Source: DATEDA01 sp963820965 (GTDB lineage Bacteria > Pseudomonadota > Gammaproteobacteria > Burkholderiales > SG8-39). Taken from it: a stretch of DNA of 64,000 nt. The notes beneath the pieces were generated by a model. That model did no database searches, was not told where the DNA came from, and was given only the letters and a program-made list of their open reading frames with translations. The stretch lies in NCBI GenBank assembly GCA_963820965.1, contig CAWGCC010000032.1:48378-112377 (forward strand), given 5' to 3'. Both the position numbers and the translations under genes were made by a program. Of the stretch, positions 53,722 to 63,576 are shown one piece after another. Within the stretch, counting starts at the first letter, position 1, and every line of letters starts with the position of its first letter.

Positions 53722-55146
53722 ATGACGGCCAATCCGAAGCTCTTCTTCGACGAGATGCGGGGTCTCACCGGGGACGTGCTGCCGCACTACCGGCCCTACG
53801 TCGAATGGGTCGAAAAGCTCCCGCCCGAGTATCTGGCGCAGAAGCGGCAGGAAGCGGATGTGCTGTTCCAGCGCGTCGGCATCACTTTCGCCGTCTACGG
53901 GGAGGACGCCGGCACCGAACGGCTGATTCCCTTCGACATCGTCCCGCGGATCATCCCGGCCGCCGACTGGCAGCGGCTCGAGCGCGGACTTGCGCAGCGG
54001 ATGCGCGCCCTCAACCTGTTCCTGCGCGACATCTACAACGAGGGCGCGATCCTGAGGGAAGGGATCATTCCCGCGCGGAAGGTCCTCGAGAACGCGCAGT
54101 ACCGCTCGGTGATGAAGGGGATGCGGGTGCCGGGCGACACCTACGCGCACATCGCCGGGGTCGACATCGTGCGCGCGGGCGAAGGCGAGTTCTACGTCCT
54201 CGAGGACAACCTCCGAGTGCCGTCGGGCGTGTCGTACATGCTCGAGAATCGCAAGATGATGATGCGGCTCTTCCCCGAGGTGTTCGCGCGGAACGAGGTC
54301 GCGCCGATCGACCACTATCCGGATCTGCTCCTCGATACGCTGCGCCAGGTCGCGCCCGCCGGCGTGAGCAACCCGACGGTGGCGCTGCTCACGCCCGGCT
54401 CGTACAACTCGGCGTACTTCGAGCACACGTTCCTCGCGCAGCAGATGGGAATCGAACTCGTGGAGGGCCAGGACCTGATCGTCCGCGACGAGACGGTCTA
54501 CATGCGCACGACGCGCGGCCCGAAGCGCGTCGACGTGATCTACCGGCGCGTCGACGACGACTTCCTCGATCCGCAGGTGTTCCGGCCGGACTCGCTGCTC
54601 GGCGTGGCGGGGCTCTTCTCCGCGTACAAGGCGGGGCGGGTCACGCTCGCCAACGCGATCGGCACCGGCGTCGCCGATGACAAGTCGATGTATCCGCACG
54701 TGCCGGAGATGATCGAGTACTACCTCGGCGAGAAGCCGATCCTCAACAACGTCCCGACCTGGCAGCTGCGGAAGAAGGAGGACCTGCACCACGTCCTCGA
54801 CCGCCTCCACGAGCTGGTGGTGAAGGAGGTGCACGGATCGGGCGGCTACGGGATGCTGGTGGGACCGACCTCGACGATGGCGCAGCGCGCCGAGTTCCGC
54901 GAGCGGATCCTCGCGAACCCCGAGAAGTACATCGCCCAGCCGACGCTCGCGCTGTCGACCTGCCCGACGTACGCGGAAAGCGGCGTCGCGCCGCGTCACG
55001 TGGATCTCCGGCCGTTCGTGCTGTCGGGCAGGGAGATCCGGATGGTCCCCGGCGGGCTCACCCGCGTCGCGCTGAAGGAGGGCTCGCTGGTCGTCAACTC
55101 CTCGCAGGGCGGGGGGACGAAGGACACGTGGGTGCTGGAGAAGTAG
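53722..55146 (+). CDS. circularly permuted ATP-grasp protein (DUF404/DUF407)
   Basis: A 474-aa ATP-grasp-like ligase of the type found beside Anbu and alpha-E genes. It starts MTANPKLFFDEMRGLTGD. FYVLEDNLRVPSGVSYMLEN is the signature that binds metal and nucleotide. Other blocks are YIAQPTLALSTCP and the C-terminal SQGGGTKDTWVLE. Such proteins are predicted to form an amide or peptide bond. The substrate is unknown. ATG start; the next gene follows after nine bases. Confidence 0.93.
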   Translation: MTANPKLFFDEMRGLTGDVLPHYRPYVEWVEKLPPEYLAQKRQEADVLFQRVGITFAVYGEDAGTERLIPFDIVPRIIPAADWQRLERGLAQRMRALNLFLRDIYNEGAILREGIIPARKVLENAQYRSVMKGMRVPGDTYAHIAGVDIVRAGEGEFYVLEDNLRVPSGVSYMLENRKMMMRLFPEVFARNEVAPIDHYPDLLLDTLRQVAPAGVSNPTVALLTPGSYNSAYFEHTFLAQQMGIELVEGQDLIVRDETVYMRTTRGPKRVDVIYRRVDDDFLDPQVFRPDSLLGVAGLFSAYKAGRVTLANAIGTGVADDKSMYPHVPEMIEYYLGEKPILNNVPTWQLRKKEDLHHVLDRLHELVVKEVHGSGGYGMLVGPTSTMAQRAEFRERILANPEKYIAQPTLALSTCPTYAESGVAPRHVDLRPFVLSGREIRMVPGGLTRVALKEGSLVVNSSQGGGTKDTWVLEK

Positions 55147-55155
55147 CCGCCGCCC

Positions 55156-56115
55156 GTGCTCAGCCGAACCGCCAACGATCTCTACTGGATGTCGCGCCAC
55201 ACCGAGCGCGCCGAGAACACCGCGCGCATGCTCGACGTGACCTATCGCATGTCGCTGCTGCCTTACCGCATGATGGCGCCGGGCGAGAAATGGGCCGAAC
55301 CGTGGGCGCTGCCGCTGATCATCAGCGGGCTCGCGACGAGCTACTACCAGCGGTACTCGGACCTGTCGCCCGAGAACGTCCTCCATTTCATGGTGCTCGA
55401 CGCCTCCAACGCGACCTCCGTCTACGCCTCGCTCCAGATCGCCCGCGAGAACGCCCGGGCGCAGCGCGGCGCGATCACGATCGAGATGTGGGAGAGCCTC
55501 AACCAGACCTGGCTCGAGATGCGGGGCAAGACCTTCGCCGACGTCACCGCGCGCGGCGTCTCGGGGTTCTTCGACTGGGTGAAGGACCGCTCGCACCTCT
55601 TCCGCGGCATCACCTTCGGCACCATGATCCGCGACGAAGGCTACAGCTTCATCCGCCTCGGCACGTTCCTCGAGCGCGCCGACAACACGGCGCGCATCCT
55701 CGATGCGAAATACCACACGCTGCTCCCGAGCATCCAGGACGTCGGCGGCGCCGTCGACTACTACCAGTGGTCGGCGCTGCTGCGCTCGGTCTCGGCGTTC
55801 AGCTCCTACCGCAAGATCTACCGCGACGTGATCACGCCGCTGCGTGTCGCCGAGCTCCTGATCCTGCGCGACGACGTGCCGCGGAGCCTCCATCACTGCA
55901 TGAACGCGATCTACGAGATCCTGCAGGGGCTGTGCGACGAGGACCGGCTCGAGCCCGAGCGCCTGGCGGGCGAGATCCACGCGCAGCTCCATTACGGCAA
56001 GACCGAGCGGATCTTCAAGGTCGGACTGCACGAGTACCTGCTCGAATTCCTCGACCAGATCGGGGCGCTGAACGTCGAGCTCAACAAGCACTTCCTCGTC
56101 CCGACGTATGCCTGA
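55156..56115 (+). CDS. alpha-E domain protein (DUF403)
   Basis: A 319-aa mostly helical protein with the alpha-E domain. It opens LSRTANDLYWMSRHTERAEN, with GYSFIRLGTFLERADNTARI near residue 170. Alpha-E proteins always pair with permuted ATP-grasp ligases and may modify or bind the product. GTG start at 55156, directly after the ATP-grasp stop, so co-translation is likely. Confidence 0.93.
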   Translation: MLSRTANDLYWMSRHTERAENTARMLDVTYRMSLLPYRMMAPGEKWAEPWALPLIISGLATSYYQRYSDLSPENVLHFMVLDASNATSVYASLQIARENARAQRGAITIEMWESLNQTWLEMRGKTFADVTARGVSGFFDWVKDRSHLFRGITFGTMIRDEGYSFIRLGTFLERADNTARILDAKYHTLLPSIQDVGGAVDYYQWSALLRSVSAFSSYRKIYRDVITPLRVAELLILRDDVPRSLHHCMNAIYEILQGLCDEDRLEPERLAGEIHAQLHYGKTERIFKVGLHEYLLEFLDQIGALNVELNKHFLVPTYA

Positions 56116-56200
56116 CCGACGCGCGTGGCATACGTCTCGCTCCGCGGTGCTCCCCCTCGCGTAGAATCGCGCCTTCGCCGGACGGGAAGAGCGCAAGCGA

Positions 56201-56944
56201 ATGACCTACTGCGTGGGCGTGCTGCTCGAGAGCGGCATGGTGTTCGCCTCCGACTCGCGCACCAACGCGGGCGTGGACCACGTCTCGAGCTTCCGCAAGA
56301 TGACGGTCTACGAGCGCCCGGGCGACCGCGTCGTCGTCATCCTGAGCTCGGGCAACCTGTCGGTCACGCAGAACGCCATCAACCTTCTCGAGAGCCAGGC
56401 GCGCCGCGGGGAGAGCGCGTCCAGTCTCTGGACCGCGCCGTCGATGTTCGACGTCGCGACCATGCTCGGCGACGCCTTGCGCGATGTGAAGCGTCGCGAC
56501 GCCGCGTATCTCGCGCAGAACAACATCGACGCCAACGTCAACTTCATCCTCGGCGGGCAGGTGAAGGGCGAGCGGCAGCGGCTCTTCATGCTCTACCAGG
56601 AGGGCAACTTCATCGAGGCGATGACGGAGACGCCGTACTTCCAGATCGGCGAGACGAAGTACGGCAAACCGATCATCGACCGCGTGGTCAAGCCCTCCAC
56701 CACCCTGATCGACGCCGCCAAGTGCGTGCTGATCTCGTTCGACTCGACCATGCGGTCGAACGTGTCGGTCGGCCTGCCGATCGACCTCGTGACCTACTCC
56801 AGGGACTCGCTCCGTCTGCAGATGCAGCGGCGCATCACCGAGACCGATCCCTACTTCACCATGATCCATCACCAGTGGGGCGAAGGCCTGCGGCGGGTGT
56901 TCGCGCAGCTGCCGGATCCGTACTGGGAAGACTCGCTGTCGTGA
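56201..56944 (+). CDS. Anbu-type proteasome-like peptidase
   Basis: A 247-aa Ntn-hydrolase of the Anbu (ancestral beta subunit) family, related to 20S proteasome subunits and HslV. It starts MTYCVGVLLESGMVFASDSR; Thr2 is the predicted nucleophile after Met removal, and the Asp in SDSRTN and Lys in RKMTVYE complete the expected Ntn set. Anbu forms open helical rings. The substrates are unknown. TAGAAT at 56162-56167 may be a -10. ATG start, 86 bases after the alpha-E gene. Confidence 0.93.
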   Translation: MTYCVGVLLESGMVFASDSRTNAGVDHVSSFRKMTVYERPGDRVVVILSSGNLSVTQNAINLLESQARRGESASSLWTAPSMFDVATMLGDALRDVKRRDAAYLAQNNIDANVNFILGGQVKGERQRLFMLYQEGNFIEAMTETPYFQIGETKYGKPIIDRVVKPSTTLIDAAKCVLISFDSTMRSNVSVGLPIDLVTYSRDSLRLQMQRRITETDPYFTMIHHQWGEGLRRVFAQLPDPYWEDSLS

Positions 56945-57020
56945 CCGCCGGGAGCGGGGACGCGGCGCGAGCGTGCCGCACCGCGCGCCCCTCCCTCTTC
57001 ACCGTTCCCCGCGCCATCGC

Positions 57021-60000
57021 ATGACCATTCGCGCCGCCATCCACCACCGCACGCTCTACAGCTTCGACCGCGCGGTCGGGCTCTCGCCGCACGAGATCCG
57101 GCTCCGCCCGGCGCCCCACTGCCGGACGCCGATCGCGAGCTACAGCCTGCGCGTCGCGCCGGAGAAGCACTTCGTCAACTGGCAGCAGGACGCCTACGGA
57201 AACCACGTCGCGCGCTTCGTCTTCCCCGAGCCGGCGCGCGCGCTCGATATCACCGTCGACCTCGTCGCCGACATGACGGTGATCAACCCGTTCGATTTCT
57301 TCGTCGAGCACTGGGCCGAGCACTTCCCGTTCGACTATCCGCCGCAGCTCGCCGCGGAGCTCGCGCCCTACTTCGAGCGTGAGACGCCCGGGCCGCTCCT
57401 CGAGCGGTGGCTCGCCGAGTTCCGGAGCGAGGGGCTCAGGCCCGGCGGCAACACCGTCGACTTCCTGGTGGACCTCAACCAGCGCCTTGCCCGGCGCGTG
57501 AAATACCTGGTGCGCATGGAACCCGGCATCCAGACGCCGGAGGAGACCCTCGCGCTCGCCGCCGGCTCGTGCCGCGACTCGGGATGGCTGCTCGTACAGA
57601 TCCTCCGCCAGCTCGGGCTGGCGGCACGGTTCGTCTCGGGATACCTCGTCCAGCTCGTCGCCGACGTGAAGCCGATCGACGGCGCGGCGGGCCCGGGCGC
57701 GGATTTCACCGATCTTCACGCATGGGCCGAGGCCTATCTCCCGGGCGCGGGCTGGATCGGGCTCGACCCGACCTCGGGGATGCTCGCCGGAGAAGGCCAC
57801 ATCCCGCTTGCCGCCACGGCGTTCCCATCGAGCGCCGCACCGGTCACCGGCTTCACCGACGTCTGCAACTCCGAGTTCGCTTTCGAGATGAAGGTGACGC
57901 GGATCCACGAGGATCCCAGGGTCACCCGCCCGTACCCGGATGCGCAGTGGGCGGAGATCGACGCGCTCGGACGGGCGGTGGACCGCGAGCTCGACGCGGC
58001 CGGCGTGCGGCTCACCCAAGGCGGTGAGCCGACCTTCGTCTCGGTCGACGACATGGACGGCGCGGAGTGGAACTTCACGGCGCTCTCGCCGAAGAAGTGG
58101 GAGCTCGCCGATGCGCTCGCCCGGCGGCTGCGCGACCGGTTCGCGCCCGGCGGCCTCCTCTTCTACGGCCAGGGCAAGTGGTATCCCGGCGAGCCGGTCC
58201 CGCGCTGGGCGCTCGGTCTGCACTGGCGGCGCGACGGCCGCCCGCTTTGGCGCAACGCCGCGTTGATTGCCGGCGAGATCACGCCGTCTGCCGATACGGA
58301 GCGCGCGGCGTCGAAAGGCGAGCATGCCGACGCCTTCGTTCGCACGCTCGCCCGCGAGCTCGGGCTCGACGAGGGCCACGCGATCGCCGCGTACGAGGAC
58401 CCGCTGCCGCTCCTCGAGATCGAGGCCGGCTTGCCGGATAACGTCGACCCGGCAAAGGTGCTGCTCGGCGGCCATGAGGATCGCGCGCGGTTGCGTCGCG
58501 CCCTCGAGCACGGCGTGGACAAGCCTGTGGCCTACGTCCTCCCCGTTCGCGCGCTCCCGCCCGAGCTGCGGCCCGCGCCCGGGCCCGTCGCCCCGGCGAG
58601 CTGGCGCACCGAGTGGCGCAGCTCGCCCTGGCCGCTCAAGCGAACCCGGCTATTTCTCCTCGCCGGCGATTCGCCGGCGGGCCTCAGGTTGCCGCTTGCC
58701 TCCCTGCCTGAGCGGCTGCCCGAGGAGATCGAGCCCGAGTTCGCGCGCGACCCGTTCGATTTCCGGGACGATCTTCACGACGCGCACGTCCGCTCGGAAA
58801 AGAAGAAGCACGCGCGGCCGAAGGCGCTGCCGACGCCGCGCGAGGTCGTGCGCACCGCGCTCGTCGTCGAGGTACGCGGCGGACGCCTGCATGTCTTCCT
58901 GCCGCCGGTCACGCACCTCGAGGACTGGATCAATCTCGTCGCCGCGGTCGAACACGTCGCCGAGGCGCTCGGCCGGCCGGTGCGCGTCGAGGGCTATCCG
59001 CCGCCCACCGACCCGCGGCTGCGCTCGCTCGCGGTCACGCCGGACCCCGGCGTGATCGAGGTGAACATTCACCCGTCGTCGAGCTGGGACGAGCTCGCGG
59101 CGAACACCGTCGCGCTCTACGAGGAGGCACGGTCCACGCGGCTCGGCACCGAGAAGTTCATGCTCGACGGGCGCCATTCGGGAACCGGCGGCGGGAATCA
59201 CATGACGCTCGGCGGCGCGACGCCCGCCGAAAGCCCGTTCCTCCGCCGGCCCGACCTCCTCAGGAGCGTCGTCACCTACTGGCAGAATCATCCTGCGCTC
59301 TCGTATCTCTTCTCGGGGCGCTTCGTCGGCCCGACGAGCCAGGCACCGCGCGTCGACGAAGCGCGCGACGACCAGCTGTACGAGCTGGAGATCGCGTTCC
59401 AGCAGATGGGGGAGCGGATCCGCCCGGGCGCCGAGGCCGACTTCCCGTGGCTCGTCGACCGGCTGCTGCGCCACCTGCTCGTCGATCTGACCGGCAACAC
59501 GCACCGCGCCGAGTTCTCCATCGACAAGCTCTACTCGCCCGACTCGCCGACCGGGCGCCTCGGGCTTCTCGAGCTGCGGGCGTTCGAGATGCCGCCGCAC
59601 CCGCGCATGGCGCTCGTGCAGGCGCTGCTGGTGCGCGCGCTCGTCGCGCGGTTCTGGAAGGAGCCCTACCGGGGCAGCCTGGTCTACTGGGGAACGCAGC
59701 TCCATGACCGCTGGCTGCTGCCCCATTTCTGCCACCAGGACATCCGCGACGTCGTGATCGATCTCGCGGCCGCGGGATTTCCGCTGCGGGAGGAATGGTT
59801 CGCGCCTTTCATCGAGTTCCGTTTCCCGCGCTACGGCGCGGTGACCTATGCGGGCGTGACGCTGGAGCTCAGGCAGGCAATCGAGCCCTGGCACGTGCTC
59901 GGCGAAGAGATGGCGGGCACGGGCACCGCACGATACGTCGACTCGTCGGTCGAGCGGCTGCAGGTGAAGGTCAGCGGCATGACCGGCGAGCGCCATGTCG

Positions 60001-60374
60001 TGAGCTGCAACGGCCGGCCGGTGCCGCTCGCGCCGACCGGGGTACACGGCGAGTTCGTCGCCGGCGTACGTTACAAGGCCTGGGCGCCGCCGTCGGCGCT
60101 GCATCCGACGATCGGCGTGCACACGCCGCTCGTGTTGGACATCGTCGACGGCTGGAGCGGTCGCGCGATCGGAGGCTGCACCTATCACGTCTCGCACCCG
60201 GGCGGCCGCAATTATGAAACCTTCCCGGTCAACGCCAACGAGGCCGAGGCGCGGCGGTTCGCGCGCTTCTGGGCTCACGGCCATACCCCCGGGCCGATGA
60301 CGGTGCCGCGCGAGCCGCCGAACCGGAGCTTCCCTTTCACGCTCGATCTGCGCTATCGGCCAGGCACGCGGTAG
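57021..60374 (+). CDS. transglutaminase-like and DUF2126 protein
   Basis: A 1117-aa protein. The N-terminal part (residues 1-290) is a bacterial transglutaminase-like fold, with the catalytic Cys in LALAAGSCRDSGWLLVQIL, His in FTDLHAWAEAYLPG and Asp in GLDPTSG. The rest is the large DUF2126 region (PKKWELADALARRLRDRF, RHSGTGGGNHMTLGGAT). It may cleave or form peptide-type bonds together with Anbu and the ATP-grasp protein. ATG at 57021 gives the family N-terminus MTIRAAIHHRTLYSFDR. Confidence 0.93.
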   Translation: MTIRAAIHHRTLYSFDRAVGLSPHEIRLRPAPHCRTPIASYSLRVAPEKHFVNWQQDAYGNHVARFVFPEPARALDITVDLVADMTVINPFDFFVEHWAEHFPFDYPPQLAAELAPYFERETPGPLLERWLAEFRSEGLRPGGNTVDFLVDLNQRLARRVKYLVRMEPGIQTPEETLALAAGSCRDSGWLLVQILRQLGLAARFVSGYLVQLVADVKPIDGAAGPGADFTDLHAWAEAYLPGAGWIGLDPTSGMLAGEGHIPLAATAFPSSAAPVTGFTDVCNSEFAFEMKVTRIHEDPRVTRPYPDAQWAEIDALGRAVDRELDAAGVRLTQGGEPTFVSVDDMDGAEWNFTALSPKKWELADALARRLRDRFAPGGLLFYGQGKWYPGEPVPRWALGLHWRRDGRPLWRNAALIAGEITPSADTERAASKGEHADAFVRTLARELGLDEGHAIAAYEDPLPLLEIEAGLPDNVDPAKVLLGGHEDRARLRRALEHGVDKPVAYVLPVRALPPELRPAPGPVAPASWRTEWRSSPWPLKRTRLFLLAGDSPAGLRLPLASLPERLPEEIEPEFARDPFDFRDDLHDAHVRSEKKKHARPKALPTPREVVRTALVVEVRGGRLHVFLPPVTHLEDWINLVAAVEHVAEALGRPVRVEGYPPPTDPRLRSLAVTPDPGVIEVNIHPSSSWDELAANTVALYEEARSTRLGTEKFMLDGRHSGTGGGNHMTLGGATPAESPFLRRPDLLRSVVTYWQNHPALSYLFSGRFVGPTSQAPRVDEARDDQLYELEIAFQQMGERIRPGAEADFPWLVDRLLRHLLVDLTGNTHRAEFSIDKLYSPDSPTGRLGLLELRAFEMPPHPRMALVQALLVRALVARFWKEPYRGSLVYWGTQLHDRWLLPHFCHQDIRDVVIDLAAAGFPLREEWFAPFIEFRFPRYGAVTYAGVTLELRQAIEPWHVLGEEMAGTGTARYVDSSVERLQVKVSGMTGERHVVSCNGRPVPLAPTGVHGEFVAGVRYKAWAPPSALHPTIGVHTPLVLDIVDGWSGRAIGGCTYHVSHPGGRNYETFPVNANEAEARRFARFWAHGHTPGPMTVPREPPNRSFPFTLDLRYRPGTR

Positions 60375-60538
60375 GCCCGCCGCGACGGACGCCGCGGGAA
60401 CGACTCGCCTGCCGCGGCGTTCGACACGGGGGTCGGCGGGGCTTGACACCCACCTATGCCGCCGTCATGATCCGCGGGGGCGCCGCCGCGGCGCGCATCC
60501 CGTGGCGATCAACAACAACGCACCGGAGTAGCTGGATC

Positions 60539-61045
60539 ATGGCCCGCAAGCCCGCCTCCACCCGGCCGATGTACGGCATCACCCGGGTCGATCACGAGCG
60601 CTCGCGCACCCACGCGTGGCGCGTCACCATCCAGCGCCGCGGCAAGATCCACGTCGGCCACTTCTCGGACGGCGTGTACGGCGGCCGGCAGAAGGCGCTC
60701 GCCGCGGCCAAGAAGTATCGCAACCAGCTGGTCGCCAAGAATCCGCCGCTGTCCCGGCGCCAGTACTGCTCGATCCTGCGGAAGAACAACCGGTCGGGGC
60801 TCGCGGGCGTGTCGTTCCACTCCGAGGTGATCGAGACGGGGCACGGACCGGTCGAGCGGCGATTCTGGATCGCGCGTCTGCCGCTCGAGCCCTGGCGGAC
60901 CAAGCTCGTGAAGTTCTCGGTCGCCAAGTATGGCGCCGCGGAGGCCTTCCGCCGCGCGGTCAAGGCGCGCCAGGATGCGCTCGACGGTCTGTCGGGCACG
61001 TTCAGCCCGAACGCCCCGCTCGCCCAGGCGGCGACCCGGCGCTAG
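60539..61045 (+). CDS. AP2-like DNA-binding domain protein
   Basis: The 168-aa basic protein carries two AP2-type repeats. The first reads MYGITRVDHERSRTHAWRVT, followed by HFSDGVYGGRQKALAAAKKY. The second reads SGLAGVSFHSEVI, followed by FSVAKYGAAEAFRRAVKARQ. Bacterial AP2 domains usually occur in homing endonucleases or phage-related proteins, and here no nuclease domain is fused. ATG at 60539 with GGAG about ten bases upstream; longer starts are poor. It sits alone between the Anbu cluster and comEC, with convergent comEC. Confidence 0.8.
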   Translation: MARKPASTRPMYGITRVDHERSRTHAWRVTIQRRGKIHVGHFSDGVYGGRQKALAAAKKYRNQLVAKNPPLSRRQYCSILRKNNRSGLAGVSFHSEVIETGHGPVERRFWIARLPLEPWRTKLVKFSVAKYGAAEAFRRAVKARQDALDGLSGTFSPNAPLAQAATRR

Positions 61046-61131
61046 GCCAAAAGAGCTAGCCGCCGGGGCACGACACTTGCAGGGGGAACGACAACGTGGG
61101 CGGCTCTGCCCCGAACTCTTGAGCCAAGCAG

Positions 61132-63501
61132 TCATCGAGGCCGCCGCCAGTACCGGGGATTCCCTTCGCGGTGCCGCGTGATGCTCGTGCCACCATCCGC
61201 GAGCTTCACGGTAACCGCGCCGTCACGGTCGGTGCGCCAGATGCTCGCGCCCGCGGCCGTGTAGCGCTCGAGCACCTCCTGCTTCGGGTGGCCGAAGCGG
61301 TTCCGGTAGCCGACGGTGAACACCGCGTGCGCCGGCCGCACGGCGCGCAGGAACGCGGGCGACGACGACGTCCCGCTCCCGTGATGGGGCACGAGCAGCG
61401 TCGCCGCCTCCAGCGCGTTGTCCCCGGCAACGAGCGTCCGCTCGTCGTGCTCCTCGATGTCGCCCGTGAGCAGCACTGCGCCGTGCCGCGTCTCGACCCG
61501 CAGCACGCAGCTGCGCGAGTTCGCCTTGAGCCACGGATCGTCGTAGCTGCCGGCCGTCGGGTGCAAGAGCGCGAACCTCACGCCGTCCCACTCCCAGCGG
61601 GCGCCGGCCCGGCACGGCAGAGCGAACGGCGCGAGACCCCGCGCCGGATGCGCCGCGGAGAGCGAAGACCAGAGCACGCCCGTCGGGAGCGTGCGCATCA
61701 CCGAGACCGCACCGCCGGAGTGGTCGACGTCGTCGTGCGTGACGACGATGGCATCGAGCCGCGCGAGCCCTTCGCCACGCAGGAACGGGACGACCACGCG
61801 GCTGCCGGCGTCGGCGTCGATGCCGTAAGCGGGTCCCGCGTCGTAGAGCACGGCGTGGTCCTTCGTCCGCACGAGTGCCGCGAGTCCCTGTCCGACGTCG
61901 AGAAACGTGATCGAGGCCGTTCCGGCTTCCGGCTGCGGGGGCGGCAGCGCGAACATGGGCAAGGTAAGGAGCGGCGCGGCGTACCGCGCGGGAACGCCCC
62001 GCGGGGCGAGCCACCACGCGATGCCGAGGAGCGCGAGCGCAGCCGCCCATGCCGTCGGCGCGTGGCTCTGCCAGATGGCGCCCGGGAGCCGGCCGAGCCA
62101 GTCGAGCACGGGCATGAGCGCGAGAATCACCGCGTGCGCGAGCTCGGCAAGCCATGCGCCGGGGAGCACTGCCGCGAGCAGCGCGAGCGGCGTCACCACG
62201 AGGCTCACGACCGGGATCGCGACCGCGTTCGCCACCGGCGAGACCGCCGAGACCTGCTGGAAGAGCACGAGGAGCAGCGGCGCGAGTCCGACCGTGATCG
62301 CCCATTGCACGCGGCCCCAGCGGAGCGCCCAGTGCTCGGCGCGAAGGGTGGAAACGCCCGCATAGAGCATCAGCGCGACGGCGGCGAACGAGAGCCAGAA
62401 GCCGGGCGACACGACGGCCCACGGGTCGCCGACGAGCACGACCGCCAGGGCGATGGCGAGGACGCGCGAGGACGACTGCAGCCGGCCCAGCCAGAGCGCC
62501 GCGGCGACGACGGTGATCATGTACAGCGTCCGCTGCGCCGGCACTGCGAATCCGGCCAGCAGCGTGTAGCCGAGCGCCGCAAGGAACGCTGCCGCGGCGG
62601 CCGCCTTCGGGGCGGGGAGCGCGAGCGCGAGACGCGGGCGCCGTCGCCACGCCCAGACGACAATCGCGGCCGCGAGCCCCGAGATCATCGTGACGTGCAG
62701 GCCCGAGATCGACATCAGGTGGCCCACGCCCGTCCGGGTGAACGTCTCCCAGTCGACGGCCTCGATCGCGCGCTGGTCGCCGATGGCGAGCGCGATCACC
62801 ACGCCGGCGTAGCGGTGTTCCGGAAGCGCGTCCCAGAGCTTCATCCGGACGTGCTCGCGCAACCGCTCGATCGCGTAGCCCGGGCGATACACCATCTCGG
62901 CCAGCCGGAGACGCTCGCCTCGCGGGCGCACGTAGCCGGTCGCTCCGATGCCGCGCTCGAGCAACCACGCCTCGTAGTCGAAACCGTGCGGATTCGCGCT
63001 GCCATGCGGGAGGCGGAGCCGCACCGCCAGCCGCCAGCGCTCGCCCGCGCGGATCGGCAGCACCTCCTGGAACTCCTCGGGGGTGAGGCCGTTGTACCAG
63101 GAGAGCAGGACCCGCCCCGGGGCACGGAATGCCGCCGCGCCCGGTCCGGCCGTCGCCGCGTCCTCGACCGCGAACTCGAAGCGCACGCCGCGCTCAAAGG
63201 GTTGCGGGAGGGTGGCGACGACGCCGGTGAGCGTGACGTCGCGCCCCTCGAGGTCCGGCGCCAGGCGGTCGGCGAGGGCGAGCTTTGCAGCGGCCGCCGC
63301 CCATGCGAAGCCGAGGCCGGCGGCTGCGACCAGGAGGGCAACGCCTGCGGGTGCGGCCAGCCGGCCCGGAGCAGCCCGGCGCACGATCGCAGCGGCGGTG
63401 AACCCGAGCCCGAGCATGAGCACGACCGCCCAGCCGGGCAGCGTCGCCTGCTGCTGCAGCAGCCAGACGCCGAGCGCGAACGCAACGATGGCGAGTCTCA
63501 T
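61132..63501 (-). CDS. comEC: DNA internalization competence protein ComEC/Rec2
   Basis: ComEC (789 aa) forms the inner-membrane channel for transforming single-stranded DNA. An N-terminal DUF4131 part with hydrophobic helices is followed by the Competence domain with many membrane segments (HLMSISGLHVTMISGLAAAI is the signature). The C-terminal metallo-beta-lactamase-like domain has VVTHDDVDHSGGAVSV, LVPHHGSG and LLTGDIEEHDE. ATG start. It is divergent from the DUF2062 gene. No other com gene is present. Confidence 0.96.
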   Translation of the reverse strand: MRLAIVAFALGVWLLQQQATLPGWAVVLMLGLGFTAAAIVRRAAPGRLAAPAGVALLVAAAGLGFAWAAAAAKLALADRLAPDLEGRDVTLTGVVATLPQPFERGVRFEFAVEDAATAGPGAAAFRAPGRVLLSWYNGLTPEEFQEVLPIRAGERWRLAVRLRLPHGSANPHGFDYEAWLLERGIGATGYVRPRGERLRLAEMVYRPGYAIERLREHVRMKLWDALPEHRYAGVVIALAIGDQRAIEAVDWETFTRTGVGHLMSISGLHVTMISGLAAAIVVWAWRRRPRLALALPAPKAAAAAAFLAALGYTLLAGFAVPAQRTLYMITVVAAALWLGRLQSSSRVLAIALAVVLVGDPWAVVSPGFWLSFAAVALMLYAGVSTLRAEHWALRWGRVQWAITVGLAPLLLVLFQQVSAVSPVANAVAIPVVSLVVTPLALLAAVLPGAWLAELAHAVILALMPVLDWLGRLPGAIWQSHAPTAWAAALALLGIAWWLAPRGVPARYAAPLLTLPMFALPPPQPEAGTASITFLDVGQGLAALVRTKDHAVLYDAGPAYGIDADAGSRVVVPFLRGEGLARLDAIVVTHDDVDHSGGAVSVMRTLPTGVLWSSLSAAHPARGLAPFALPCRAGARWEWDGVRFALLHPTAGSYDDPWLKANSRSCVLRVETRHGAVLLTGDIEEHDERTLVAGDNALEAATLLVPHHGSGTSSSPAFLRAVRPAHAVFTVGYRNRFGHPKQEVLERYTAAGASIWRTDRDGAVTVKLADGGTSITRHREGNPRYWRRPR

Positions 63502-63564
63502 TCGCGGCCAGACGGAAGGGTTCCGACCTCAACGCCCGGTGCGGGGTCGCGGTTGATTCCGGTT

Positions 63565-63570
63565 TAGAAT
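63565..63570 (+). promoter_or_regulatory. -10 element next to the DUF2062 start
   Basis: TAGAAT is followed by six bases and then the GTG start. The transcription start would fall on or just before the GTG, so the mRNA may be leaderless. No good -35 is evident at 17 bases. Confidence 0.4.
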
Positions 63571-63576
63571 TTTTTC

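Noticed and set aside
53689..56196. Minus-strand open frame of over 800 codons opposite the ATP-grasp and alpha-E genes
   Set aside because: The plus-strand genes match known families throughout; the minus frame is their mirror.
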